Assembly: GCA_947629175.1 (NCBI GenBank)
Contig: CANRCT010000007.1
Location: 1-64,000 of the forward strand
Reading direction: 5' to 3'
From: an uncultured Muribaculaceae bacterium
GTDB lineage: Bacteria > Bacteroidota > Bacteroidia > Bacteroidales > Muribaculaceae
Length of the DNA: 64,000 nucleotides
The notes beneath the pieces were generated by a model. It worked only from the letters and a program-made list of their open reading frames with translations. It did no database searches and was not told the origin of the DNA. A program made the translations under genes and the position numbers. This document shows, piece by piece, positions 29,501 to 39,785 of this stretch (its first letter is position 1; each line of letters opens with the position of its first letter).

Positions 29501-32500
29501 TGACGTCGTCGGCGTTGGCCGGACTTTCGACAGTGAATTCGACCTCTTCCGATATTGCGTTGACAGGAATGAATCCGTTCTCCGGCGTTCCGTCAATCAG
29601 GTTGGGCGCGTAGAGCACCGGCGTGCCGGGGCAGGCGAGCGTGGCTTCGGTGGGGAACAGGGCGAGATCGCCGTTGAGCTGGCCCACGTAGCCGGTCACC
29701 TTGTAGAGAGCGCCTTTGACAAGGGCGTTGATGTCGTCGTCGAACTTATATCCGGTCGACGAAACGTCGAGGTGGTTGTAGAGGGTCAGCTCCATGCCGT
29801 CGGCGGTGCGCACCCTGTTGGCGCTTCCGAGCCAGGTGAGCGAGCGGAGGCTTACCTTGCGGGCGAAGTCGGTCTTGACGGCGATCTCCGTGCGCAGCTC
29901 CGGCTCCTGCTTTGCAGCGTAGTCGGCCGATGTGGCGAAGGCATCCCAATCAGCGCCGTCCTGGTAGGCCAGATAGGATTCTCCGGCGGTTGGGGTGACG
30001 AGTATCTCGGGCATCAGGCCCTCGCCGTCGTTGGTGACGGTCTTCGACAGGCGTGCAATGATGCTTCCGGCGGGGATCACCAGCTCCTGTCCCTGATGCT
30101 GCGCGCCGTTGGCAAACTGCAGGTATTTGAGCCGGGTGAGTGCTGTCGTAAGTGGCGCTCCCTCTCCGCTGATCACCATTTTCAGCGTATTGCCGTCGGC
30201 GTCGATGAGATAGGTGTAGGCTGTCATGACTCCGTCGGTGGCGGCGGTGCGGGTCATGTAGCAGCCCATTATCTTCATCGGCTCGTCGATCTGCACGAGA
30301 GCGTTGGCGTCGGTCGACGTCCACTCCTCGGCCTTTATCCGCCGGGCTTCGATAAGCTCGAAGTCCATCACGGTGGTGGCGCTGGCCTGATTGTAGACGG
30401 GATCCCAGATGCGGGCGTACATGCGGCCGTCGCACTCCACGTTCATGATGAAGCCGTCGGGGGCGTCGGTCCACTGCTCAGGCTGCTGGCCGGGCCATAC
30501 CGCTCCCTCCGCTTTCACAAAAGCATACTGAAGCTGCTGGCTCCCTTCCCAGACGATCTTTTCAGGATTCACGCTGATGGAGTTGACGAAGCGGGTGACG
30601 GTGCCTTTTGTGTCGCCGAGGCTCTGGGGCATGATCGACGGAGCTGTCGGCACGGTGTGGTGCAGATGTATGCTCGTCAGTCCGCTTGCCACGAATTCGT
30701 AGGCATCCTCGTCGGGCGTGGTCACCGCGCGCAGATGCAGATAGATGTCGGCCGGACGGCGTCCGCTGCCGTCGCCGGCAACGGGGAAGAGAAGGTCGTT
30801 GATGTTGACGCTGTTCTCTCTCTGGAAGAGCAGGAGGTCTTTGCCATTGTACTGGGTCGTCGACTTCACATCTGTGTCACACGTGCGCCATTCAGTGCCG
30901 GCGTCGGGTTCCGCAGTGGTCGCCAGCTGATATTGCAGCCGCGGCTCGCCCGCTGCGCCATAGTGGTTGCCGAGAGCAAGGAGCAGCTGAGTGCCCAAAA
31001 TCACAGGCTCCGCATATGAGCTGAGCGCGTTCATCGACGACGGCTTCACTTCTTTATTCATGTGATTATAGTAGAATGATTCACTCCACTCGGTCACCAC
31101 CGGAGTCGCCGGCTTGGCCGGCTTCGCCTTGACGATATGCAGCGTCGTCACCTCGCTGGTGACAGTCCCTTCCGGCAAGTTTCCGTCGAAGTCCCTTGCG
31201 TTAGTGACAGCTCGCAGATGGAGATAACATTCTTTTCTGTCGTTGAAAAAGAATGTTTTGGCGATCATTTTAGAATTTTCAATAGAAACTGCGAAATTAT
31301 ATGTTTGCTCGAAAGAATCTCCTTCTTCAAACAATAGATATTTCGGATAGTCTTCTATAGGAGCGGTCAATTGGAGCCATGAACCATCTGTGTCAGGAGT
31401 ATCGGAGGTGGATACTTGTGCCTCTACGAAGGGCCCAGTCCCATCTGGTGTAAGAGTATAAGCTGACTGTAGATTGAGCAACAGGTGGTTGGCCTGTAGG
31501 GCGATACCATTCTCATTGTTGGCAGTCTTAAAACTGGAAGGATTGAAATCGTCTAAATAAAATTTTTGCGAAAGGTATTGGCCTTCGGTACGCAGCTTGA
31601 AATTCTCGGTATAGCCGACGACCATCGGCTTGGCCAAAGCCACGCGTCGGCATTTTACGGTAGTCACCTCGCCGAAGTTTTTGTTGCCGAACGGATCCTC
31701 GCCGCAATATGCCACGAGGTTGAGCTTGATTGAGCTGCCGGTCTCCAGCGAGGGAAGCGTTATCTTGCCGTCGGCGGGCAGCTCGGTGCCTTTCGTCTTG
31801 GGGTCGTCATCGAGGAAAGAGTAGTAGACCGTTTCAACTCCCAATGGCTTCTCGATAGTGATTTCGCCCTTTTCGGCCATTGTCTCGAACGTCGCGTCGC
31901 CGTATTCCACTTTCGGAACGGCTACGCGACGGCACGGCACCTGAAGCACATTGCCTATGCTTCCATCATCCTCAACAGCCGCTACATGCACTACCTTGTT
32001 GGCACCGATCTCTAAACCCATGATCATCATGCCAATGTCTGACACATCTGTGGAATGTTGGGCGAGATCCACAGTCTCTCCCGGGTCGGCTACTGTGTAA
32101 ACATATTTTACGCCGTATTCTTGTTTGATATTCAGAATTAACTGATCGTCGATGGTTTGCAGTTCCCCGTCGACCATCATGGGAAAAGTCTTAGAGTTTA
32201 TTATCTCATCTGACAGCGTCGGAGCCGGAGATTTGACAGCTCTGACAATGCCAAGATGACCTATGCGAAGTGTTGAATAGTCGGTGTTATCTGTAACCTT
32301 GAACTTTATTTCAGTCTGTGGAATTTTTGGCGTAAATATGAGAGATCCATCGCTAAAACTCCAGTCACCATCAACACTATTAGTTACGGAGATAAGATTA
32401 AGATTACTCTCTGTAAAGGGTTTGGATGTAGTGTTATTATAAGCGTCCCCAAATACCACTCGGTTGATGGGATATTCCGTTGTGTTGGTTGAGGTAATGA

Positions 32501-32909
32501 CGATTTCAGGTTTGATAGTGCTAGAATAGATATGAAGCCTCTTAATGTTACCTGAAGCAAAGCAATATGCACCGGCGGGTGATGAATAGGCTATTCTAGG
32601 GGAAAAAGTGATTTTATATATACTGCTATTATCTTTGAAAAATTCAAAGTAATCTACGGCTGCGCATCCCGTTTTGAGGTTTCCTGGTCCGGAAAATGAT
32701 TCAAGTGCAAAGTTACCGGAACTCATCACAGGCATATATTTGCCGTATACTTTAGCGGTATATTCCTTGGACTCAGCTCCATCTCCAATTTTGTTGAAGG
32801 TGCCTGATGTTCCGGTTGAAGTTGAAAATTTCAAGAAGATTTCTTCTTCGGCTGCCCATGACGGGAGCGAGGCCATAAGGATGGCCAATAAAAATAATAG
32901 TCTTTTCAT
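26592..32909 (-). CDS. Giant exported protein with chitobiase/beta-hexosaminidase C-terminal-like repeats and T9SS-like C-terminal tail
   Basis: Signal MKRLLFLLAILMASLPSWA; YTTDGTNPTAASTLYTAPFDLTESATVKAI repeats; C-tail GSRIYDTAGRQVRPEGLRKGIYIVVIPDGSSTKVLVK. Confidence 0.82.
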   Translation of the reverse strand: MKRLLFLLAILMASLPSWAAEEEIFLKFSTSTGTSGTFNKIGDGAESKEYTAKVYGKYMPVMSSGNFALESFSGPGNLKTGCAAVDYFEFFKDNSSIYKITFSPRIAYSSPAGAYCFASGNIKRLHIYSSTIKPEIVITSTNTTEYPINRVVFGDAYNNTTSKPFTESNLNLISVTNSVDGDWSFSDGSLIFTPKIPQTEIKFKVTDNTDYSTLRIGHLGIVRAVKSPAPTLSDEIINSKTFPMMVDGELQTIDDQLILNIKQEYGVKYVYTVADPGETVDLAQHSTDVSDIGMMIMGLEIGANKVVHVAAVEDDGSIGNVLQVPCRRVAVPKVEYGDATFETMAEKGEITIEKPLGVETVYYSFLDDDPKTKGTELPADGKITLPSLETGSSIKLNLVAYCGEDPFGNKNFGEVTTVKCRRVALAKPMVVGYTENFKLRTEGQYLSQKFYLDDFNPSSFKTANNENGIALQANHLLLNLQSAYTLTPDGTGPFVEAQVSTSDTPDTDGSWLQLTAPIEDYPKYLLFEEGDSFEQTYNFAVSIENSKMIAKTFFFNDRKECYLHLRAVTNARDFDGNLPEGTVTSEVTTLHIVKAKPAKPATPVVTEWSESFYYNHMNKEVKPSSMNALSSYAEPVILGTQLLLALGNHYGAAGEPRLQYQLATTAEPDAGTEWRTCDTDVKSTTQYNGKDLLLFQRENSVNINDLLFPVAGDGSGRRPADIYLHLRAVTTPDEDAYEFVASGLTSIHLHHTVPTAPSIMPQSLGDTKGTVTRFVNSISVNPEKIVWEGSQQLQYAFVKAEGAVWPGQQPEQWTDAPDGFIMNVECDGRMYARIWDPVYNQASATTVMDFELIEARRIKAEEWTSTDANALVQIDEPMKIMGCYMTRTAATDGVMTAYTYLIDADGNTLKMVISGEGAPLTTALTRLKYLQFANGAQHQGQELVIPAGSIIARLSKTVTNDGEGLMPEILVTPTAGESYLAYQDGADWDAFATSADYAAKQEPELRTEIAVKTDFARKVSLRSLTWLGSANRVRTADGMELTLYNHLDVSSTGYKFDDDINALVKGALYKVTGYVGQLNGDLALFPTEATLACPGTPVLYAPNLIDGTPENGFIPVNAISEEVEFTVESPANADDVTFLFKTAASSELLDQAKPDDTGVTVTGKKGTFKLPLEKNATTYLAVCARVNGMESLRPAKVKITRHEADEVNSIAGFKQAEIDRRAEAGYDGSEHYYRLKGRAVIRKTTDYYLYVSDCNDAAATDPAMKYLLIYNENGWSNPQFNDGTTMRGLEAGDIIENFALVGHDGMKLSGNIISNSSGYARTFKYAGKATDQNDFKPEVIDVNYVDAASDSHYSKVAFGEDQRMTYVELRNVRVKRTGSDVSDYAYTLDIKNEPALTFDVFPRTQGWHTMWKEGEGFTISGVVVRDDKSDGTVGYAFAPTDFTAANSLTGELGISFEGDGQVIDGIQHFVQGKAVINYTPAQGETVAIYYTADGTDPRNNVDGRTRVDASRAEIELTDDAVIRAFAAAPGLNPTEEKSMTFRNAVSEVQYILNFLRAGREGMTYRFTSKLQIVAAGGDYLFVAGPVGHFLPVYREGGWDTDKYPAGSYLQHLLAVKSTDANGNIMADASHYDTPEAIAPDDIAQSEQITVKPDQVNALTAASARRLVTVSNVTAKAVTARAAGAPFTITTLDGSQSHPLMNGNLGDVKIQETDAQGNLTDTDLDFADGEAYDITGFVMLGEAAGAADEPEVELWPVSAIHLVRTPAVSVDVQGALTMTETSENEFQARFTDMAAVSFSADNVRDARIYYSFDNEEWFEYFSPIAVETGCMIHAKAVAPGMTESVHTHLTLEKVTVSGDIEFTATPAPEGGKVSVALRPSADLAEGSYAIRYTTDGTNPTAASTLYTAPFDLTESATVKAILIENGCEPGSIARAYITVPAAQPQQPEQPSEPDPTVSGRVKFSLDDSDPAKVLVKIEPDGAAAPGYEIYYTTDAGKTFPDGWTKYDKPFDVTESTLVMAVLVENGKKPGVVAEVSVWVNPGITGIDGIGEDEAPKAVRVEGDSIVAPAGSRIYDTAGRQVRPEGLRKGIYIVVIPDGSSTKVLVK

Positions 32910-33127
32910 CCCTGTATAATTGTTAATTAATGAATAATCCTGTATAAGTGGCGAAGTAAGGATACGACGCTTTGCCACAACACATTAAATGGTGCTATGG
33001 ATCAATGCAACAAAAGTAAATCAATTATTTTACCCCCCCCATTTTTAACGCTCGTTAACACTAAATGTAATTAAATTGTAAATTTGCGTCGCGATCAGTC
33101 GACAGCCGCCGGATATGCCGCCGGCGG

Positions 33128-33302
33128 ATCATCTGGTAGGGACGCGATATATCGCGTCCGCGCCCGGATGGCCCCCGCATCCGGATGGCCCCCGCGCCCG
33201 GATGGCCACTAATATGATACCGGGGATCGCAGCGCGTTGCTGCGACCCCCGGTGGATGGTTTCGATAGGCGGACGCGATATATCGTGTCCCTACCAGATG
33301 AT
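33128..33302. repeat. REP-like element: 32-nt inverted repeats flanking a 17-nt tandem repeat and a hairpin
   Basis: atcatctggtagggacgcgatatatcgcgtcc (33128-33159) vs reverse complement at 33271-33302 (31/32); internal CCGGATGGCCCCCGCNN about 2.6 copies; hairpin 33220-33252. Confidence 0.85.
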
Positions 33303-33342
33303 TCGGACAATTCCGATGATTCTGATAATTCCGCTCCTGCTT

Positions 33343-36300
33343 TTATCTTATAAGCACTTTTACTGATCGGCCGTCGGGCGTCACCACGATGTAGATGCCC
33401 TTGCGGAGGCCTTCGGGGCGCACCTGGCGTCCGGCAGTGTCATAGATGCGGCTGCCGGCGGGAGCTACGATGCTGTCGCCCTCGACCCTGACGGCTTTCG
33501 TGGTCTCATCCTCGCCGATGCCGTCGATACCGGTGATGCCGGGGTTGACCCATACGCTCACTTCGGCAACGACGCCGGGCTTCTTGCCGTTCTCCACGAG
33601 TACGGCCATCACGAGAGTGCTCTCGGTGACGTCGAAGGGCTTGTCATACTTCGTCCATCCGTCGGGGAATGTCTTTCCGGCGTCGGTGGTGTAGTAGATC
33701 TCGTAGCCGGGGGCTGCGGCTCCGTCAGGCTCAATCTTTACGAGCACCTTAGCGGGATCGCTGTCGTCGAGGCTGAACTTCACGCGTCCGCTGACTGTCG
33801 GATCGGGCTCCGAGGGCTGTTCGGGCCTGTCGGGCTGCTGAGGCTGGTCGGGAACTTCGGCGACGGTGATATATGCGCGTCCCACGGAGCCCGGAGCCAT
33901 ATCCTCCTCTACGAGTATGGCTTTGACCATGCAGCTCTCGGTGAGGTCGAACGGGGCGGTATAGCGTGTCGACGCGAGGGTCGGCGCGGAGCCGTCGACA
34001 GTGAAATAGATCTCATATGGCACCTCCGGTCTGACCCGGTTGGCTGCGCGCAGTGTCACGGTAGTCTTCCCGCCTTCGGGAGCGGGAACGGCCGTAAACT
34101 CTATGTCGCCGCTGACGGTGGCTTTCTCGAGCGTCAGATGTGTGTGGACGCTCTCGGTCATGCCGGGAGCGACGGCTTTGGCGTGGATCATACAGCTGCT
34201 CTCCACGGCTATCGGGCGGAAGTATTCAAACCACTCCTCGTTGTCGAACGAATAGAATATGCGGGCTCCGCGCACGTTGCCGGCCGAGATGCTGACGGCG
34301 GCCACATCGCCGAAGCGGGCCATGTATTCGTTTTCGGCGGTCATGGTGAGAGTCAGTGCCTCCTGCAGACTGACGGATACGGGGGGCGTGCGCGTGAGAT
34401 GAGTGGCCGATACGGGCCAGAGCTCCACTCCGGCCTCCGGCGCTCCTTCGACGGGTTCGCCGAGCATCACGAAGCCGGTGATGTCATAGGCCTCGCCGTC
34501 GGCAAATCCAAGGTCGGTGTCGGTGAGTTCTCCCGAGGCGTCGGCCTCGCGTATGAGCACCTTGCCGAGAGTGCCGTCCATCAGCGGATGCTCATGGCTG
34601 CCGTCGAGCGGAGTGACCATGAACGGTGCTCCTGCGCCGGCCTCTGCGGCGCGGACGGTGACATTGCGTATGGTGACGAGACGCCTTGCGCTGGCCACGG
34701 TCAGCTCTTCAACCTCGTCGGGGCTGACGCTGATCCGCTCGCCGGGCGCTATCTCATCGGCCGCGATAGCGCCCGGAGTGGCGTAGCCCGTGGCCTCGGC
34801 CATCACGTTGCCGTTGGCGTCGGTGCGTTTCTCCACGAGGAGATGCTGGAGGTAGCTGCCGGCGGGATAAGCCGACTGATCCCATTCAGAATCCTTGTAG
34901 ACGGGCAGAAAATGGCCAACCGGACCGGCGAGGAAAAGATAGCGGCCGCCGGCGGCCACTATGCGAAGCTTGCTTGTGAACCGGTAGGGAATGCCCTCAC
35001 GGCCCGCGCGCAGGAAGTTGAGGATATACTGCACCTCGCTGACCGCATTGCGGAACATGCGGCTCTCTTCAGCTCCCGGGTTGAGGCCCGGAGCGGCCAC
35101 GAAAGCCCTGACCACTACGTCGGCCGTCAGCGGCACTCTGACAGGTCCGGCTCCGCTCGCCTTGAAGCGTCCCTCCACGTTGTTGCGCGGGTCGGAGCCA
35201 TCGAGAGTGTAGTAGATGGTCGGGACGAAAGTCTCTCCTTCAGCCGGCATATAGCTCAACACGGCATCCCCTTCCACGAAGTACTGCATGCCTTCGCGCT
35301 CCTCGCCCTGACCCTCGAATCCTATTGTGAGCCGGCCGCCGATGCTGTTGGCTGCCCGGAAGGCTGTCGGGGCGAAAGCGTAGCCGGGCCTGCCGTCCCT
35401 GTCGTCGCGCACCACCACTCCGTCGATGGTGAAGCTCTCGCCCTCTTTCCACATCGTGTGCCATCCCTGCGTGCGGGGGAATACGTCGAACGTCAGCGTC
35501 GGCTTGTCCTTGATGTCGAGAGTGTAGGCGTAGTCGGATTCGTCAGATCCTGTGCGTTTTACCTGCACATTGCGCAGCTCCACGTATGTCATGCGCTGAT
35601 CCTCGCCGAATCCTACGTTGCCGCAATAGCTGTCGGAGGCGGGATCCACGTAGTTGATCTCAACGGGCGTCGGCTCGAAGGCGGCGGGATCCACCTTGCG
35701 GCCGGCATATTTGTATGTGCGGGCGAAGCCGGTGGAGTTGCTTATTATATTGCCTTTGAGCTTCATCCCGTCGTGACCCACGAGGGCGAAGTCCCTGATG
35801 ACGTCGCCGGCCCGCAGGCTCCGCGTCTCGCCGCCATCGGCAAACTGCGGGTTGGTCCAGCCGTTTCCGTTGTAGATGAGCAGATATCTGTCGGCCGGCT
35901 GTTCATCGGCTTTGTCATCGGGGTCGCTGACGTAGAGATAGTAGGGCGTGGCCATGCGGATGACCGCCTCGCCGTCGAGCCGGTAGTATTTTTCCGAGCC
36001 GTCATAGCCGTCGGCCTGACGGCGTTCGCGTTCGAGCTTCTTGAAGTCGGCGATGGATCCAACCGGGTCGGCATGATAGCGCGTGATGGCAACCATCGCG
36101 GGCTTGACGCTGGTCATGTTGTTGAGCTGGCCGTAGACGGCTATGTATTTCGTCTCGCCCTCTGCAAGCTGGACGGTGAAGCTGCCGTCGGCCGAGGCAA
36201 AGAAGTCGCTCGTCTGCAGCAGACCCACCGGAGAGTCAGCCATCTTGTAGGGATAGGAGAAGCTGGCGCCTGCCGCGCCCTCGATCACTATCCTGATGCT

Positions 36301-39300
36301 GCCTGAAATCGCCCTGACCTCTATGAAGCCGTTCCCGTCGGGCTTTCCGTCAATAAGGTTGGGCGCATACAGTCGGGGCGTGCCCGGGCATTCAAGGGTG
36401 GCGGTGACAGGGAAGAGCGCAAGTTCGCCGTTGAGCTGGCCTACGTAGCCTGTCACCTTGTAGAGCTTGCCCTTGACAAGGCGCTTTGTATCGGTGTCGA
36501 ACTCGTAGCCTGTAGCCGACACGTCGAGGCGGTTGTAGAGCGTCAGCTCCATGCCGTCGTCGGTGCGCATGCGGTTCTTGGCTCCGAGCCATTCGAGCGA
36601 GCGGAGCTCCACGTGTTGGGCGAAGTCGCGGCGCACATCTATGGCGGTGCGGGGCTTGCTTGTCCATTTGTCGCCCTCCTTGTCGGCGTAGTCCTGGTCG
36701 GTGTAGTAGCCGTCGGTTCTGTCGAGGCTGCCGTTGGCTGCGGCCCTGAGATAGTTGAGATATGACTCGCCGGTGGAGGAAGTGACGAGCAGCTCGGGCC
36801 AGAGTCCGCGGTCGTCGTCGGTGACGGTCTTGGAGAGGCGTCCGGTGACTCCGCCCCGAGGTATCATGAGGTCGACGGTCTGGCCGAAGGAGAAATACCC
36901 GAGATCCTGCAGCCGGCGGCGCAATGACGCCTCCTCGCCGCTGACGACTATCTTCAGCGGGTTGCCGCTGCTGTTGACCACATATACATAGGCTGTCTTT
37001 ACGGAACCGGCCGGGGTGGCGCGGGTCATGTAGCAGCCCATCACCTTCAGCGGCTCGTCGATCTGCACGAGCGAGTTGGACTCCACGTCGGGCCATTCGC
37101 CGATACGGATTTTAGCGGCGGTGACCTTCTCGAAGTCCATTATGACGGTCTCGCCCGCCTGGTCGTAGACGGGATCATACTGCCGGGCATAAAGGCGTCC
37201 GTTGCTCTCTATTGTCACATTCTGACTGCCGTCGGCCCGCTCCCACTGCGCCGGGTCGGATCCGGGCCATGAGTTGCCTTCGGCCTCGGCGAATGCATAC
37301 TGCAGATACTGGCCGTAGCCGTTGACTGGTGTAAGTTTTGCAGTTATGGAGTTTATGAACCGGGTGAGATTAGGCCTCACATCGGCCTCATTGTTGAGCT
37401 TTATCTCAGGAGATGAGGGGCGCTTATGGGCGAGCCGGAGCGACGTCGTTTCGCTCGCCACGAAGTCGTAGTCGGTCTCGTAGGGCGTGGTCACGGCGCG
37501 AAGATGAAGATAGATCTCCGCCGGACGCTTGCCGTCGGCTCCTGAAGGAAACAGTTTGTCGTTGATGTTGGCTGCGCCATCTCTATTGCTCAGGATCAGC
37601 AGATCTTTGCAGATTTCGCCATCTGCCGTCATCCTCACTTCGTAGTCGCGGCTCTTCCATTCGCTGTCCTGCGCCGGCTGCGGATCGGTGGAGAGCAGGA
37701 ACTGTATGAACTGACCCTCGGCTGAGCCGTAATCGCTGCCGAGACGCAGGAGCAGTTCGTCGCCCTGCAATTGCAGTGATGATGCCGGCTGAGTGGGCTG
37801 CAGGTAGCGTGTGCTGACAGTCGCCTGGATGAAATTGAGATCCGACTTTTCTGTCCACTCCGTTACAGTCGGTTTGGCGGGTCTTGCGGGCTTCGCCTTG
37901 CGGATATGAAGCGCTATGGGCTCGCTCGTGGCTGTCTCCGAACTTCCGGCTATCGTCCTTACGGCCCGCAGATGGAGCCAGCACTCGTTGCGGCCGGAGC
38001 CGATGAATCCGTCGCCCGACAGATTGAGATTCTTCTCGGCGTCGAATACTATGCAGTTGGGATCACGGCTATCGGTCGTGATCCTCCGCCACGTCCCGCC
38101 GGAGCCGTCGGCCTTGTCGGAGATCTTAGTTTCAAGAAGAGCGACATCGCTGCTTCCGGCATCGGAAGCGAAAGGCGACGTAAGCTCTACGAGCAGGCGG
38201 TTGCTGCCTATGATGACGCCGTCGGAGGCGAAATCGGTCAGAAGCGGGCTAATGCTCTTTATCAGCCATTTCTCGTCAGATTGTTCAAGCTCGAAATCGG
38301 TGGTGTAGCCCTTTACAGCGGGAGCAGCCACAGAAGCGCGCACGCACCGTATGGTGGTGACTTCGCCATAATAGCTGCCGCACACTGCCACGAGCTTCAG
38401 CGTGGTCGTCTGGCCGACCGCTGCGGGAGGCAGTTTGATGATGCCGTCGGCCGGGAGGACACGGTGAGATACGTCGGTCGGCTCGAATCCGTCGAGCGTG
38501 TAGTAGACGGTCTCGATTCCCTTAGGTCGCGCTATCTTGATCTGTCCCTCCTCTTCAAGATAGCTCAACGACTGTCCCGTGGCGTCATATCCCGGGTATC
38601 CGCTCTCAACCTCCACCGTCGGGAACTCCACCCGTCGGCACACAACCGTCCGGATGAACCCGACATCCTTCTTGTCGTCTTCTATAGCGGCGACGTTGAT
38701 GGTCTTGGTCTCGCCTGCATTCAATCCTGAAACGGTGATCTTGCCGTTCTGGAGCTTCGTTGAACTGGTTGTGAGATTGGCGCCAGTTGTGGTATAGACA
38801 TAAGTTGTGCCTGATGTAGTCTCGAACTCCACATCTACACTTTCTCCGACAAAGCAAAACTCGTCATTGACAAGCATCGGATAAGTCGTGGCAGCCTGTC
38901 GTTTGAGTTTCGGAGCCGGTTTCTTCGCATCGCGCACTATTCCGATATGCCCGAGGCGAAGTATCTCCCCGTTGTTTGCAGTCGCCTTGAATTTGATGCT
39001 CGTTTGAGGAGTTGTAGGGGTGAAAACAATACAACTATTGTCATAGTCAAAACTCCATGATCCTGATATTTTACTGGTGACTTCTATCAGTCCGCGGGTT
39101 TCATCTCCGCTGTAAAATGGTTGTGAATTGGATCCTAAAGCTTTTCCAAATTTAACCTTTTTGATCGTATAATCAGTAGGGTCATCTGAAGAAATTGTTA
39201 TCTCCGGACAAAAACTCTTATAATTTGAATTGCCATATACCGCGAGGCCTAAATCTTCATGGTTCTGACACCTCAACGCATATTTATCCTTTACGCTGGA

Positions 39301-39642
39301 GTAAATGTTCGGTGAGAAACTGATAGTATAGGCCGGCTGGCTATTCAGATCGATAGTAAATTTCTCAATCTGTGGGTAATTTCCTTGCCCATACCCCGGA
39401 CCGTTAGAGGTGCTCATCCAAGGAAAAGTATATTCCTGGCAAACTGCGCTTCCGTCCCATATGTTTGTCGCCCATATCCGACTGGTGTAAACATTCTTTA
39501 CTGGGTCAGCATTTCCCTTGTTACTATAAACTCCTGATTGATTATTATAAATTGTAAAATGCAAATAGATTTCCTCTTCTTCCGCTGCCCAAAGCGGTAA
39601 AGAAGCCATAAGGGTGGCCAACAAAAACAATACTCTTTTCAT
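33343..39642 (-). CDS. Giant exported protein, tandem paralog of 26592-32909, T9SS-like C-terminal tail
   Basis: Signal MKRVLFLLATLMASLPLWA; same architecture; C-tail GKYIV-like GIYIVVTPDGRSVKVLIR. Confidence 0.82.
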   Translation of the reverse strand: MKRVLFLLATLMASLPLWAAEEEEIYLHFTIYNNQSGVYSNKGNADPVKNVYTSRIWATNIWDGSAVCQEYTFPWMSTSNGPGYGQGNYPQIEKFTIDLNSQPAYTISFSPNIYSSVKDKYALRCQNHEDLGLAVYGNSNYKSFCPEITISSDDPTDYTIKKVKFGKALGSNSQPFYSGDETRGLIEVTSKISGSWSFDYDNSCIVFTPTTPQTSIKFKATANNGEILRLGHIGIVRDAKKPAPKLKRQAATTYPMLVNDEFCFVGESVDVEFETTSGTTYVYTTTGANLTTSSTKLQNGKITVSGLNAGETKTINVAAIEDDKKDVGFIRTVVCRRVEFPTVEVESGYPGYDATGQSLSYLEEEGQIKIARPKGIETVYYTLDGFEPTDVSHRVLPADGIIKLPPAAVGQTTTLKLVAVCGSYYGEVTTIRCVRASVAAPAVKGYTTDFELEQSDEKWLIKSISPLLTDFASDGVIIGSNRLLVELTSPFASDAGSSDVALLETKISDKADGSGGTWRRITTDSRDPNCIVFDAEKNLNLSGDGFIGSGRNECWLHLRAVRTIAGSSETATSEPIALHIRKAKPARPAKPTVTEWTEKSDLNFIQATVSTRYLQPTQPASSLQLQGDELLLRLGSDYGSAEGQFIQFLLSTDPQPAQDSEWKSRDYEVRMTADGEICKDLLILSNRDGAANINDKLFPSGADGKRPAEIYLHLRAVTTPYETDYDFVASETTSLRLAHKRPSSPEIKLNNEADVRPNLTRFINSITAKLTPVNGYGQYLQYAFAEAEGNSWPGSDPAQWERADGSQNVTIESNGRLYARQYDPVYDQAGETVIMDFEKVTAAKIRIGEWPDVESNSLVQIDEPLKVMGCYMTRATPAGSVKTAYVYVVNSSGNPLKIVVSGEEASLRRRLQDLGYFSFGQTVDLMIPRGGVTGRLSKTVTDDDRGLWPELLVTSSTGESYLNYLRAAANGSLDRTDGYYTDQDYADKEGDKWTSKPRTAIDVRRDFAQHVELRSLEWLGAKNRMRTDDGMELTLYNRLDVSATGYEFDTDTKRLVKGKLYKVTGYVGQLNGELALFPVTATLECPGTPRLYAPNLIDGKPDGNGFIEVRAISGSIRIVIEGAAGASFSYPYKMADSPVGLLQTSDFFASADGSFTVQLAEGETKYIAVYGQLNNMTSVKPAMVAITRYHADPVGSIADFKKLERERRQADGYDGSEKYYRLDGEAVIRMATPYYLYVSDPDDKADEQPADRYLLIYNGNGWTNPQFADGGETRSLRAGDVIRDFALVGHDGMKLKGNIISNSTGFARTYKYAGRKVDPAAFEPTPVEINYVDPASDSYCGNVGFGEDQRMTYVELRNVQVKRTGSDESDYAYTLDIKDKPTLTFDVFPRTQGWHTMWKEGESFTIDGVVVRDDRDGRPGYAFAPTAFRAANSIGGRLTIGFEGQGEEREGMQYFVEGDAVLSYMPAEGETFVPTIYYTLDGSDPRNNVEGRFKASGAGPVRVPLTADVVVRAFVAAPGLNPGAEESRMFRNAVSEVQYILNFLRAGREGIPYRFTSKLRIVAAGGRYLFLAGPVGHFLPVYKDSEWDQSAYPAGSYLQHLLVEKRTDANGNVMAEATGYATPGAIAADEIAPGERISVSPDEVEELTVASARRLVTIRNVTVRAAEAGAGAPFMVTPLDGSHEHPLMDGTLGKVLIREADASGELTDTDLGFADGEAYDITGFVMLGEPVEGAPEAGVELWPVSATHLTRTPPVSVSLQEALTLTMTAENEYMARFGDVAAVSISAGNVRGARIFYSFDNEEWFEYFRPIAVESSCMIHAKAVAPGMTESVHTHLTLEKATVSGDIEFTAVPAPEGGKTTVTLRAANRVRPEVPYEIYFTVDGSAPTLASTRYTAPFDLTESCMVKAILVEEDMAPGSVGRAYITVAEVPDQPQQPDRPEQPSEPDPTVSGRVKFSLDDSDPAKVLVKIEPDGAAAPGYEIYYTTDAGKTFPDGWTKYDKPFDVTESTLVMAVLVENGKKPGVVAEVSVWVNPGITGIDGIGEDETTKAVRVEGDSIVAPAGSRIYDTAGRQVRPEGLRKGIYIVVTPDGRSVKVLIR

Positions 39643-39785
39643 CCCTGTAATTATTTAATAAAATGATTGATTCGACCCTATCGAAAAACCTGTATATAAT
39701 GCATCTGCCCGATATCTTGAAATATCAGGCCATTATGCAGCAAATTTATATCAAAAGTTTTTACCCGCTCTAATTTTAATTATTT

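Noticed and set aside
33115-33366. 83-aa ORF MPPADHLVGTRYIASAPGWPP...
   Set aside because: Translation of the REP-like palindrome; its VGTRYIASA similarity to the RAYT linker comes from the DNA repeat, not a gene.
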